64,000 nt of DNA from Parasediminibacterium sp046546515. Lineage in GTDB: Bacteria; Bacteroidota; Bacteroidia; Chitinophagales; Chitinophagaceae. The DNA is taken from contig NZ_JBKHKJ010000018.1 in the NCBI RefSeq assembly GCF_046546515.1, positions 1 to 64,000 on the forward strand, given 5' to 3'. This document shows, piece after piece, positions 45,674-55,086 of this stretch. The notes beneath the pieces were generated by a model. It did no database searches. It had not been told where the DNA came from and was given only the letters and a program-made list of their open reading frames with translations. Positions within the stretch are counted from its first letter, which is position 1, and each line of letters begins with the position of its first letter. Both the position numbers and the translations under genes were made by a program.

Positions 45674-47034
45674 GTGGATTCTTCTTTAAATAGTGTCAGA
45701 CTTGATTTTGTTTTTATATTAGGAACCTTCCCTGGAAGCATATAGATTGATACTTTTATATTTTTTCCAATAAGTTCATCATGAATAATCCCCATGATCA
45801 TATTCCAATCGCCTTTAGCTTGACCTGCACCAATCATAGGCATATGAACAGTTGCCCCGATTTCCAATGCATAATCACTCAATTCAATTAGGCAATCCCT
45901 TAGGCTAGGATATTTTAGCGGGATTTCGCCATTTTTTTCAAACAGCCCTTTCTGGGCAAGCATTTGGCATATGTAAATATCTTTTTCTACTCTGAATGTA
46001 TTCGTTTGGCCTAATTTAAATCTAGATTTATCCTCTTGCCATTTTTGCAACTCTGTTTTAACTAAAGGGAAATTCTTGGATAATGATTTACCGAAGCCTA
46101 ATCCTAATCCTCCACTAGTGTTCACTACCTGTGCAATAATCTTAACACCTTCTCCTCTAGGTTTAGTTGCATCCCCAAATTCTAAAGTTATTTTCTTATC
46201 CTGTAGGTTTTCTTCGTAGGATCGTGGCGTAACAATAATCCCAACCCTCGCCTTGTTCTCTTTTCTTAAAGGAGATATTCCTATGCAATAAATATCATAT
46301 TCATTGCCCAAGAAATCCCATTTTACAGTTTCTCTGGCAGACCAACCTGGAGCAGTGCATTCATATGCGTTAGATCCTTGCGGGATTACAAAATCATTTG
46401 GGATTTTAAGGCCAAATAAAGCTGACTCTTTACAATAATCTACCGCTAATTCATTGGGGTTTTTAAAATAGCAAATTATAACAGCACAAGGCTTGTCAAC
46501 AACTTGAACAAACCGAAGAAACAAAGACTCAAGGGATGCTTTATATCCTTTTGCAAGTTCTATCAATTCTTCTAAGGTTATTTTATCAATTTTATTTACG
46601 TCATTTGAAAAAACAGCATAAGGCAATTGAAGTTCAGAAGCACCTATGTTACATAATTTTTCTAATTCTCTATTTTCCCTAGGGTCATCTTCCCTATCCC
46701 TAATTTGATCACCGCAATCTGAGAAGAAAGTATGAGCTATCTCATGAGCTACTGAAAAATTTATCCTAGTTGGCTTTTGAAAAGGATTATATTCTATAAT
46801 AAAGCCATTCTTTCCTTTAGGAATTGTTCTTGCATCTAAAACTCCATCATTCGGTATAATATCAATATTCAAGAACTTTGCTAATTCAATTGCATTGAAT
46901 GGGGGACCTGACCATCCATTTTGCAAAGCATTTAAAACAAGGGCTCTTGCTCGTGATCGTATTTCATCTTCAGGATTGGTGTTTCCTGATTCATTTATTA
47001 AATTCAAAATTGATTTATGCGCCCACTTACTCAT
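45655..47034 (-). CDS. ImmA/IrrE metallopeptidase fused to a macro domain
   Basis: 459 residues from the ATG at 47034 (a GTG 9 bp upstream is possible). Residues 40-180: ImmA/IrrE-type zinc peptidase with HEIAH at 97-101 and a downstream ELEKLCNIGASELQLP motif; relatives cut repressors after DNA damage. Residues 282-435: macro domain (EFGDATKPRG, QVVNTSGGLGLGFGKSL, MPMIGAGQAKGDW), the ADP-ribose-binding fold found in DarG and TARG1. The fusion suggests a sensor/antitoxin that reads or removes ADP-ribose and triggers proteolysis. First gene of the three-gene operon. Confidence 0.85.
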   Translation of the reverse strand: MSKWAHKSILNLINESGNTNPEDEIRSRARALVLNALQNGWSGPPFNAIELAKFLNIDIIPNDGVLDARTIPKGKNGFIIEYNPFQKPTRINFSVAHEIAHTFFSDCGDQIRDREDDPRENRELEKLCNIGASELQLPYAVFSNDVNKIDKITLEELIELAKGYKASLESLFLRFVQVVDKPCAVIICYFKNPNELAVDYCKESALFGLKIPNDFVIPQGSNAYECTAPGWSARETVKWDFLGNEYDIYCIGISPLRKENKARVGIIVTPRSYEENLQDKKITLEFGDATKPRGEGVKIIAQVVNTSGGLGLGFGKSLSKNFPLVKTELQKWQEDKSRFKLGQTNTFRVEKDIYICQMLAQKGLFEKNGEIPLKYPSLRDCLIELSDYALEIGATVHMPMIGAGQAKGDWNMIMGIIHDELIGKNIKVSIYMLPGKVPNIKTKSSLTLFKEESTWPKEK

Positions 47035-47064
47035 AAGAACCACTTTTCCCTAGTTACTAATGCA

Positions 47065-47072
47065 TAAAAGTA
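47065..47072 (-). promoter_or_regulatory. Candidate -7 promoter box of the macro/PurA-like operon
   Basis: TACTTTTA on the minus strand, one base off TAnnTTTG, 30 bp before the ATG at 47034. No convincing -33 box. Confidence 0.3.
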
Positions 47073-47174
47073 CAGTAAAATTAATTTCATTGGGAGTTAT
47101 TCTTTTTCTAACAAAAAAGTATAAATAATAACCCTTTATGATAAATTCCTCTCCCTTATTTTCTTTTTCACATA

Positions 47175-47224
47175 TTGGTACACTGTTAAAGAATCTAGTT
47201 CTTTAACAATCAAAAATGTACCAA
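47175..47224. promoter_or_regulatory. Nested palindromes directly before the ardC-like start
   Basis: Outer arms TTGGTACA (47175-47182) and TGTACCAA (47217-47224) enclose inner arms GTTAAAGAA (47185-47193) and TTCTTTAAC (47199-47207). The block ends one base before the ATG at 47226, so it could be an operator or an RNA structure masking the start. Confidence 0.55.
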
Positions 47225-47225
47225 C

Positions 47226-48119
47226 ATGTCGCAAACAACAACAATTGACGCGTACCAAGCCGTCACGGACAGGATTATCGAACTTCTTGAAGCAGGCACC
47301 GTACCGTGGCAAAAGCCTTGGGTCGAGGCAGGGCTTCCCTGCAATGCAGAAAGCAGGAAGCCGTACAACGGCATCAACGTGTTCCTGCTCGCCTGTCTTG
47401 GCTACGAAAAGAACCTTTTCCTGACCTGGCAGCAAATCCAGCAATCTGGAGGCAAAGTGAAGCGGGGCGAAAAGGGGCATATAATCGTCTTCTACAAGAA
47501 AATCCAAAAGAAAGACGAAGGCAAAGAAAATGAGGATGCCAATGAAACCAAAAAGTCAAAGACAAAAGGATTCCTCCGCTATTACAAGGTATTCAACGTG
47601 GCGCAATGCGACAATTTGCCCGAAAAGTTCACAATTGAAGCCATGGCAGAACCGTTCTCCCCAATCGAGCAATGCGAAAGCGTCATTAATGCGATGCCTC
47701 AATGCCCGAAGATTACAGTCAAAGGGGAAAAGGCATTCTACGACCCCTTGGCTGATTCAATCCAAATGCCAACAAAGAAGCTGTTTCCGAAGCCCGAAAG
47801 CTATTACGCTACCCTCTACCATGAGCTTGTCCATAGCACTGGCCACCAGTCGAGGCTGAACAGGAAGGAAGTAGCAGAAAAGATAGATTTCGGATCGGAA
47901 AGCTATTCGCTGGAAGAACTGGTCGGGGAAATAGGCGCAGCATACCTGCAATCATTCACGGGCATCGTGAACGACTCGCACAAGAACAGCGCAGCCTACA
48001 TTAGCAGTTGGCTTGAAGTATTAAAAAAAGACAAGCATTTCATTTTCACTGCCAGCAGAAGGGCGCAGCACGCCGTTGACTTCATCCTGAACAGGATCGA
48101 GGCGAAAGAAGCGGCATAA
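47226..48119 (+). CDS. ArdC-like antirestriction protein (ssDNA-binding plus zincin domain)
   Basis: 297 residues. The N-terminal domain (TDRIIELLEAGTVPWQKPW, NGINVFLLACLGYEKNLFLT, GKVKRGEKGHIIVFYK) is the ArdC/TraC ssDNA-binding domain; the C-terminal domain is a metallopeptidase with HELVHSTGH (His199, Glu200, His203) and a downstream Glu in EELVGEIGAAYLQ. Such proteins travel with conjugating DNA and protect it from restriction. GC-rich backbone gene followed by a strong terminator. Confidence 0.9.
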   Translation: MSQTTTIDAYQAVTDRIIELLEAGTVPWQKPWVEAGLPCNAESRKPYNGINVFLLACLGYEKNLFLTWQQIQQSGGKVKRGEKGHIIVFYKKIQKKDEGKENEDANETKKSKTKGFLRYYKVFNVAQCDNLPEKFTIEAMAEPFSPIEQCESVINAMPQCPKITVKGEKAFYDPLADSIQMPTKKLFPKPESYYATLYHELVHSTGHQSRLNRKEVAEKIDFGSESYSLEELVGEIGAAYLQSFTGIVNDSHKNSAAYISSWLEVLKKDKHFIFTASRRAQHAVDFILNRIEAKEAA

Positions 48120-48136
48120 TCCGTTCGAAAGCAGCA

Positions 48137-48166
48137 AAGCCTGAGGTTTTACCCTCAGGCTTTTTT
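48137..48166 (+). terminator. Terminator of the ardC-like gene
   Basis: AAGCCTGAGG / CCTCAGGCTT hairpin with a run of T, 18 bp after the stop codon. Confidence 0.92.
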
Positions 48167-48539
48167 CTTATAAATAATTCGCTATAATTATCTATATACA
48201 TATCTATCTATATACAAAATTGAATGGTTAAAAGTTGATACAGATTGGCTTTCCAATGGCTTAAAAAAGAAATTTGAGGAATAAAACAACTGTTCTTTTG
48301 TAACATAATCTTTTGGTGGAAACCGTCTTGCTTTGAGGTTCGTCCACAACCTTTCACTAAATAAATATTCAATTATCGTGAATAAGGCTCACTTTGCCTA
48401 GATTGGAAGCATAGCCGCGGCCTTCTTTGAACGATGTGTTTTGCATTGTCCAAAACCACAACTGGTCTGTTTTTATTTGGAAAGAAAACAAGCACAAAAG
48501 CTTTATCACAAAATCCGATGTGATATTTTCAATTACAAA
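48167..48539. other. Intergenic region, nothing clearly recognised
   Basis: About 370 bp. A low-complexity TCTATATACATATCTATC stretch lies at 48190-48215; the remainder looks like decayed sequence without an intact reading frame. Confidence 0.5.
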
Positions 48540-50192
48540 CTAATGCTTTGCCTGTGTTATCAACTCTACAATTCCAAATCTACCATTCTTCATAAAGCCT
48601 GGAATAGGTGTCCAAAAAGGATCCTGATTCAAATAAGAATATTGATCTGCTTTCAATAAGCCAATAAACACTTCCCCAACAATTCTTCCTCCAACATTTC
48701 CTAGTTTTACTGGAATTGAATTGACTTCATTTTTTAACTCGTCGGTTATTTTTTTTCCTTTTATTATCTCATTTGCTTCGTTGGTAAAATTTTTAAGGGA
48801 TTCTGCTAAAACATAGAACCAAAGAGGTGTATTACCTTTTATTGAATCCAACTCTTTAAAATCAGTAATAGCCTTATTTTCGGTGAGCCCGTCAAATGTA
48901 GCTTTGCCAATCTTCAATTCATTATCCGGAATTACTTTTAATCCCATAGTTTTAGCCACAGATTGCCCTGAGGGGAGTCCTAAACGCATACCGCGGATCA
49001 AATTCAATTCTGCTAAAGAGGGCATTGGCGGGATATGATCCGCAACAGCTTTAGGTAGATTTCCTAAAGGATTAACCAATGACGTATCAATTTTATATGC
49101 TGATTGCATTTTTTCTTTTGATAATGGGCTGGCATTATTTCCAAAATCAAAAAACAATCTCCAGTCAATAGCCATATTGCTTGCAAATTCTCCGAATCCC
49201 ACCAAATCAGGAAAAACCAAAAACCTTTCATCATTAGGATCTACAGGTTTAGGGTTCTTTCCTGGATTTAGCCGATAAATTGGCCGGACCATAGAATGAC
49301 CAAATCTATACGCAGCTCCCGAAAATTCTATCGGCATAAATATTTCTTTATGCCAGTTGAAGAACTTTAATTTCGGGGGTTCCTCATTGATTGTTTTTCC
49401 ATTGGTCAGATTCGGGAGGATTTCATTGACCATATCTTCGCCAAGTATTGTTGGCAAAAAATCATGCAAAATAATCCATTGATAATGCCATCTTACAATA
49501 TTTTGAACTGTTTCAAACGACGCATCTAGGCCATTGTCCTTTTGATAATCAACCACACGGTTATGAAATCTCAAAAACATACCATGCAATTGAGAAACTA
49601 TCACATTTTCATCATTACGAGAATCTCCGGTCAATGCTCTTCTTGTATTACCGTTAGGATTATTCCTAGGCAAGTCTTGTGAAGGGGTATCTATCTTGGG
49701 ATCTAATGAACTCTCATTGCCAGTCAATGGTTTTCCCAACAACATCTTTACAATATTGCCATCCATAGCATCGAAGTCATACATATAAGGCTGATCAGAG
49801 GGGCCGCGACCATAGAGAGAATCTAAATCAAAACGAGGCGTACGAAAATCCACCAAAGAATCAGGGTCATTTTGTTGCTGCAAACTACTTGCTGGATCGA
49901 AGGTAATATCATGGTCAAGGAACTGTCCCAGATACGTGTAGCCTGCAGCAATCCCTTTATTCTTTTTATTGCCTGTGTTTTCCTCATCATCAATCTTAGT
50001 TTCAGGGGTTTGTGGCCCATTATTAGAATCAACCATTTTTTTAGCTAAAAAGGATAATGTTTCCGGACTGTGCTTAGCAGCAGCCAGTGTCCTGAACATG
50101 CGTCCAAATCTCCCTTCAAAAGTAGAAGATTTCAAGGTGCTGTTTAGCCCCCTTATAATACCATGTTTAGAAAATGCTTTTAATTGTTTCAT
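48540..50192 (-). CDS. Animal-type heme peroxidase
   Basis: 550 residues of the peroxidase-cyclooxygenase superfamily. TYLGQFLDHDITFDP (residues 86-100) contains the heme-linked Asp93 and distal His94, and AAYRFGHSMVRPIYRLN carries the proximal His; FLRFHNRVV and FETVQNIVRWHYQWIILHDFLP are further family blocks. These enzymes use hydrogen peroxide to oxidise halides or organic substrates. No signal peptide is visible at the N-terminus (MKQLKAFSKHGIIRGLNS). The neighbouring oxidase fusion could provide hydrogen peroxide. Confidence 0.9.
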   Translation of the reverse strand: MKQLKAFSKHGIIRGLNSTLKSSTFEGRFGRMFRTLAAAKHSPETLSFLAKKMVDSNNGPQTPETKIDDEENTGNKKNKGIAAGYTYLGQFLDHDITFDPASSLQQQNDPDSLVDFRTPRFDLDSLYGRGPSDQPYMYDFDAMDGNIVKMLLGKPLTGNESSLDPKIDTPSQDLPRNNPNGNTRRALTGDSRNDENVIVSQLHGMFLRFHNRVVDYQKDNGLDASFETVQNIVRWHYQWIILHDFLPTILGEDMVNEILPNLTNGKTINEEPPKLKFFNWHKEIFMPIEFSGAAYRFGHSMVRPIYRLNPGKNPKPVDPNDERFLVFPDLVGFGEFASNMAIDWRLFFDFGNNASPLSKEKMQSAYKIDTSLVNPLGNLPKAVADHIPPMPSLAELNLIRGMRLGLPSGQSVAKTMGLKVIPDNELKIGKATFDGLTENKAITDFKELDSIKGNTPLWFYVLAESLKNFTNEANEIIKGKKITDELKNEVNSIPVKLGNVGGRIVGEVFIGLLKADQYSYLNQDPFWTPIPGFMKNGRFGIVELITQAKH

Positions 50193-50384
50193 TTTTGATT
50201 ATCTTCTTACCTACTCTATTCCGTTTTCGGCATCCCGTAGCTGGTTTAATAAGTGGCGGCCACACTTTTACAGTTTAGTTATTTTTTTAAAATATATCAA
50301 TAATTATAAGTATCAAATACTTGTACTGCTTACATCAGCTTAAAACTCATAACATATAATTAATAACACCCGTGTCTAAATATT

Positions 50385-50858
50385 TTATTTGGTCGACATA
50401 AATTTCTTATTTATAAATATTAGTAATTGGTGGAAATTGTTGAGTAATGACCCTGAGACAATACAGATTATCCCTAAAAACATAAGCCACTTTTCAAGTG
50501 GGAAAGATATGCGGTTGATAATTATCAGTATAGCACCTAGTAGACTAATTAAAAATGGAGTGTACCCAATAAATTTTGATCTTTGGTATAAGATGAATAA
50601 GTGTAATCCGAAAAAAAGCACTAGAATTGGTAATAACCACTTCATATAAGGCAATTGTGATAATCCCAAACTGCCAAACATGCTCATATAGGCTGCCCAA
50701 CATAATGGGCATTTTGGGAAAAAGGCAATCAGCATACCCAATAAAGCTGATGGTAGGCTAATTGCTGTTTTCTTTGTGATCAAAAAAAATCGTTGCTTTA
50801 TGTTACTAGATTTTTTGTTGCATTTACAATTCTTGTTGGCACTTGCTAATATATTCAT
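50385..50858 (-). CDS. Small membrane protein with Cys-pair motif, MerC-like
   Basis: 157 residues with about four membrane segments. After a Cys-rich start (NKNCKCNKKSS), the first segment ends with FFPKCPLCWAAYMSMFG, a motif seen in small MerC/DUF-type membrane proteins of Bacteroidota. Further segments: WLLPILVLFFGLHLFIL, FLISLLGAILIIINRI, LMFLGIICIVSGSLL. Function unknown; metal or redox handling is possible. Lies between the peroxidase and oxidase-fusion genes on the same strand. Confidence 0.7.
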   Translation of the reverse strand: MNILASANKNCKCNKKSSNIKQRFFLITKKTAISLPSALLGMLIAFFPKCPLCWAAYMSMFGSLGLSQLPYMKWLLPILVLFFGLHLFILYQRSKFIGYTPFLISLLGAILIIINRISFPLEKWLMFLGIICIVSGSLLNNFHQLLIFINKKFMSTK

Positions 50859-51120
50859 ATTCGAACCAATTATTTTTAATAAAATGATTAGTTTTTGTAA
50901 TGCTGTTGAGATGTTTAACAGAGCAAATGAAGAGCTAAATTATTTAAGTAATAATAAACCTAGCAAAAGTTCAAGCATACATAAATCATCTATTTTAAAT
51001 AGTAAAGGCTTGCTTTATAAATTATATTAATCAGGCAGACCTTGACTATTTAAAAATTACATTGTTGCTTTATTTAAGCAATCCAAAATCCTTGTTTTTA
51101 TTGGTAAAACAAGGATATGA

Positions 51121-54100
51121 TTACTTATCCGGCTTAAAATCTCTTACTTCCAAAATGTATCCATTTTCATTTTTCTTGAGTGGGCCAGTGATTGTCACAT
51201 TGAAGGAACCTCCATACGCCCTGACATCATTCTCAAGATTATGCCATGCATCTTGTTCAATTGGATCCAATGGTTGCGGTGATCTATTGGTATGGTCCCA
51301 TTGAATTTTATCTTCCTTGACCATGGGATAAATCAGCAATTCCTGCCTAGTTGCACTGGCTTGCATTTTCAAGTTACCACCTTCATGAATATTCACAGTA
51401 CCCCTTATGGTTACTTCTACGCCCCTATAAAGATGTGTGCCATTGGCGACCTCTGCGAACTGGGATGGCCATTTATCAAGATCAGGTAATCCTTCATTTT
51501 CGAGATAAACAAAGGCTGTGGAATCTTGCGCATTAGGTATGGGTCTAACCAATCTTACACCAGACAAACGCCCAAGGGTCTCATACGCACCGGCCCAGCA
51601 AGAGGATATCCCATAGGGGCATGTAGCAGTAACGCCAATTACTATAGGCGGCCTTGTTTCTTTGCTTGCAATAGCTGCATCCTGTTCGAAAGGGCTCATA
51701 ACCTTAACGGAAAGTGGTTTAAAATTACTTGAGCCTGTTTCTAATAGTACATTTGTAATAGCTTGGCTGACAGTAGGGGTAATCTGTATGATTTTAGCTA
51801 TGGAAGGCACTTTTTGCTTATTTAATACAAATAACATATAATGGCCTGGAGGACATACATTGCTGTTTTTTGGTGCAGTAATCGTTATTTTTACGTTATC
51901 CTGTTGAAATTTCAGAAAGTTAATACGTTGGTTGGTATTAAATGAATGCGTAACGGAAGACAACCTAATCCAAGTTATCAAACTCACTTCTTCAAGTTTA
52001 TCTAACTCTATTTCAAATGAAGTTGAGTATTTGACATTTAGAGGTGCTGTTTTGATTACAGGACGTGTACCCTTGAAAAGGTAGGGTGGGGAAAATAGTT
52101 GCGCATCAGCATGGGTATCTTTTGGGGAATTTGCCTCACCGTCAACAGGGGCATATTCCCCACCGCCCCCACTAAAAACACGCCCGTCGGGCAACAACAC
52201 GGCCGTAGAGTGATAGCAGCGGTCTACAGCTTCGGGAGCCATTTGAGTCCAAGTATCACTAGTAGCATCCCAAAGCTCAGGAATATGAACAGGCATTCCA
52301 GGATCAAGGTCATTAAAACCCTCCCCTTGGGATCCTCCAGTAACCAACACAGTACCATCAGCAAGTATAGTAGCATTATGCTGCCGTCGATGAAATTTCA
52401 TATTAGCAGCAAGCGACCATGAGGGATTTTCCGTGCTAAAATCAATTTTTTCTGCGACATTACTTACATTTTGGATTTCTGGTGTTCCATTATCGGTTCC
52501 ACCACCACCTCCTCCCCCAATAAAAATGATTTTCCCTTCATCATACATTACTGAAGGTGCATATTCACAGTTTCCGGTAATGCGTTCGCCAAGCTGAACC
52601 CAGTTGCCTGGTTTTCCCGATGAGAAGTTTTCAAAACGAAAGGTTCCTTTTCTTGGACCGGACATAAATAAGTCCCCATTTGGAACAACATGAAATCGCG
52701 GAAAGAGTGGGATACCTATAAATTGGGCAAGATCATTCCAGATATTATTTTCAAGAATTTGTGAAATCAGGTTACCTGTATTTGAATTTGGAGGAGGCTT
52801 AAGGGGACCTGTCGAAAAAGTGCCTCCACACACAAAAGCCCCACCGTCTGGAAGGGTTATAACTGTTGGATACCACCGACCATTGTTCATAACAGGTCCC
52901 GTGGCCCAAGTATCCTTAAATGGATCATAAAAGGTAGAACATTCTATACCTTGACTGTCAAAAAAATGCCCCCCAGTTACCAACAAGCGACCGTCAGCCA
53001 AAAAGGTATGACTAGAGCAAAAAAGATTTATATCCTTACCATTATGATCTTTGGGATTATTGCTTGTTGCTTTAGTAGGTGCCTTAGGATCAGCAGGATC
53101 CCAAAGGAAGGCATGTGTCTCATGTTGGTTTAGCGAATCAAAATCAGTGGTACCCGGAGGATTGCGACGCCCCCAAAACAAAACCTTTCCAGTAGGTAGC
53201 ACATGTGTATGTATAGGAACATTTGGCAGGTCAATTTTATCTGACCACTTGCCAACAATAGCTGAATCACTCGTAGATATGGCAATCTCTGTTGTCTCTG
53301 TGTTTAAGATAAAGGGAGCAGTATAAGTAACTGATAAAGTATATGGAGCATCTAGAATTTCCCCAGATGTATTTGACAAGGTCAGACGTAATTGGTAGAA
53401 ACCTTCTGCCATAGTGACAGCTGACAGAGCAGTATCCTTTGGCGTCTGAATTGTTAGAAATTGTTGGGCAGTGATTTCGCCATTTGGTGCCACTAACTCA
53501 AGCAAGATTGATGTGGTATCTTTCCATCCTGTAGTCACTGGTTTCAATTGTACTCGAATTGGGGAGTTTGAGGCACACCAGACTCGGCCAACCTGCACTT
53601 GTTTACCATTTTGAGCGGGGGGAATGTCCAAATCTGCAGCACCTTCAAAATCTTGAGTAACAGATTTTGTGGTGATTTCAAAACCTCCGCCTTGTCCATC
53701 GACACTATAGCAGACATATCCCAATCCATTTATATTTTGGGGAATGGTAATCGTTACATTTCCGTTGCCGTCGGTAATCGCATTAGGTGCATGTCCGCTA
53801 TAATCATGCAATACCTTATTCGCTCCAAACCCAGTCGCTACAGTGATAGTTCTGGAAATACCTGGATCGTTGTTCAAACCAACGAGTAAATGCGCCCCAC
53901 CCATCCGCTCGTAAGCGAATACATCAAAGTCCTTCCAACGTTGTTGGGTAGATCCAGAAGCAAGTTTTTCATGGATCCAGATTAGGTTATCAATCTGGGG
54001 TTTCAGTTTATACCCGTCTGGTCCCATGTCATAATCCCTATAATAAACACAGGGATAACCCTCTGACGTCAAAATATAAGCATACCCGAGAATTTTATTA

Positions 54101-55086
54101 AACACAATGCTATCAGAATTGGACAAATCGGTATCATGGTTTTCGACAAAAGTCACAGAGTTCATAGGTGATATTCCAGTAAGTCCAGCATGGTCTAGGT
54201 CAGACATATTGAAACGACCAGGATTGTTGCACATTGAGGTTAGGATAAACTTTAAAGGGAAATCGAAAGCACTTGAACGCCCGCCCATACCCTTGGGATT
54301 GAAAACCCAGCCATTTACTAAAACTCTATTTCCGTCAAAATACTCACCTACTGCAAACTTCCCTGCCATTGACTTACTCTCTAGAAAAGGTCGTAGGAAA
54401 TCCGTTGAGAGACCTTTTACGTCGTCAAGTCTATATCCTTGTACATCAAGTGCCCTTGTCAGCCAATCCGAGGCCGCAATCAGGTTATCAAAAACATAAT
54501 GTAGTGGTTTTGCATTAATCGGAGCTAATTCACGACCAAAAGGTTTATCATCGGCTGGCGAACCGCCTAAATGTGAATCACGGTCAACTTGGGGTAAAAA
54601 GTTCAAAGGATTTTTCTCGAAACGTCCGATACCAAGAGTACCATCGGCACCTGGATACCTGAATACAAAAGGGGGCATTTCAGACGGTATTTCATCTCCG
54701 CTCCGGTGGTGTTCCACCATATCCAGATACACATCTAAACCATTGGCACGAAGTGTGGCTACACATCTTTGCAATTGCTCGCGGCTTCCAAATCGGGTCT
54801 CTTTTACAAAATCTTTAATGCTATGAAGATTGTTAAGGTTTTTCTGCTCCTTGGATCCGATATCATAGTCATCATACGGCCCATAGCCATCTGCACTTGG
54901 ATTGATCCCAGAAGAAGTCTTTAAAACTGGAGGCAACCATACTGCCGAAAAACCTGCTTTGCGTAAGGAATTGGCCTCTGTAGCCAAGTTGTCCCACCAC
55001 CAAGGTACTGAAGTGTTACCATCTGCAGGAGAAGGGACAGCATTGTTCGGCTTTTTCTTGTAAAAGCCCTGAAGAAGTACACCCAT
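51121..55086 (-). CDS. Fusion of GH13 alpha-amylase and galactose-oxidase-like copper radical oxidase
   Basis: 1321 residues. Residues 1-460: GH13 amylase with catalytic Asp221 (GYRLDDV), Glu248 (AVGEYFDG) and Asp318 (FVENHDTD). Residues 470-600: Ig-like linker strands. Residues 612-1080: kelch propeller plus DUF1929-type C-terminal domain with all galactose-oxidase active-site residues: Cys690 (FCSSHTF), Tyr739 (GRWYPTV), Tyr958-His959 (RCYHSTAV) and His1047 (THSFNTNQR). Residues 1120-1321: extra beta domain. No signal peptide. It could hydrolyse alpha-glucans and oxidise an alcohol with release of hydrogen peroxide. This domain pairing is not one I know. Confidence 0.9.
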   Translation of the reverse strand: MGVLLQGFYKKKPNNAVPSPADGNTSVPWWWDNLATEANSLRKAGFSAVWLPPVLKTSSGINPSADGYGPYDDYDIGSKEQKNLNNLHSIKDFVKETRFGSREQLQRCVATLRANGLDVYLDMVEHHRSGDEIPSEMPPFVFRYPGADGTLGIGRFEKNPLNFLPQVDRDSHLGGSPADDKPFGRELAPINAKPLHYVFDNLIAASDWLTRALDVQGYRLDDVKGLSTDFLRPFLESKSMAGKFAVGEYFDGNRVLVNGWVFNPKGMGGRSSAFDFPLKFILTSMCNNPGRFNMSDLDHAGLTGISPMNSVTFVENHDTDLSNSDSIVFNKILGYAYILTSEGYPCVYYRDYDMGPDGYKLKPQIDNLIWIHEKLASGSTQQRWKDFDVFAYERMGGAHLLVGLNNDPGISRTITVATGFGANKVLHDYSGHAPNAITDGNGNVTITIPQNINGLGYVCYSVDGQGGGFEITTKSVTQDFEGAADLDIPPAQNGKQVQVGRVWCASNSPIRVQLKPVTTGWKDTTSILLELVAPNGEITAQQFLTIQTPKDTALSAVTMAEGFYQLRLTLSNTSGEILDAPYTLSVTYTAPFILNTETTEIAISTSDSAIVGKWSDKIDLPNVPIHTHVLPTGKVLFWGRRNPPGTTDFDSLNQHETHAFLWDPADPKAPTKATSNNPKDHNGKDINLFCSSHTFLADGRLLVTGGHFFDSQGIECSTFYDPFKDTWATGPVMNNGRWYPTVITLPDGGAFVCGGTFSTGPLKPPPNSNTGNLISQILENNIWNDLAQFIGIPLFPRFHVVPNGDLFMSGPRKGTFRFENFSSGKPGNWVQLGERITGNCEYAPSVMYDEGKIIFIGGGGGGGTDNGTPEIQNVSNVAEKIDFSTENPSWSLAANMKFHRRQHNATILADGTVLVTGGSQGEGFNDLDPGMPVHIPELWDATSDTWTQMAPEAVDRCYHSTAVLLPDGRVFSGGGGEYAPVDGEANSPKDTHADAQLFSPPYLFKGTRPVIKTAPLNVKYSTSFEIELDKLEEVSLITWIRLSSVTHSFNTNQRINFLKFQQDNVKITITAPKNSNVCPPGHYMLFVLNKQKVPSIAKIIQITPTVSQAITNVLLETGSSNFKPLSVKVMSPFEQDAAIASKETRPPIVIGVTATCPYGISSCWAGAYETLGRLSGVRLVRPIPNAQDSTAFVYLENEGLPDLDKWPSQFAEVANGTHLYRGVEVTIRGTVNIHEGGNLKMQASATRQELLIYPMVKEDKIQWDHTNRSPQPLDPIEQDAWHNLENDVRAYGGSFNVTITGPLKKNENGYILEVRDFKPDK

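Noticed and set aside
50776..51030. 84-residue plus-strand frame near the membrane protein gene
   Set aside because: Begins inside the opposite-strand membrane protein gene and has no recognisable features.
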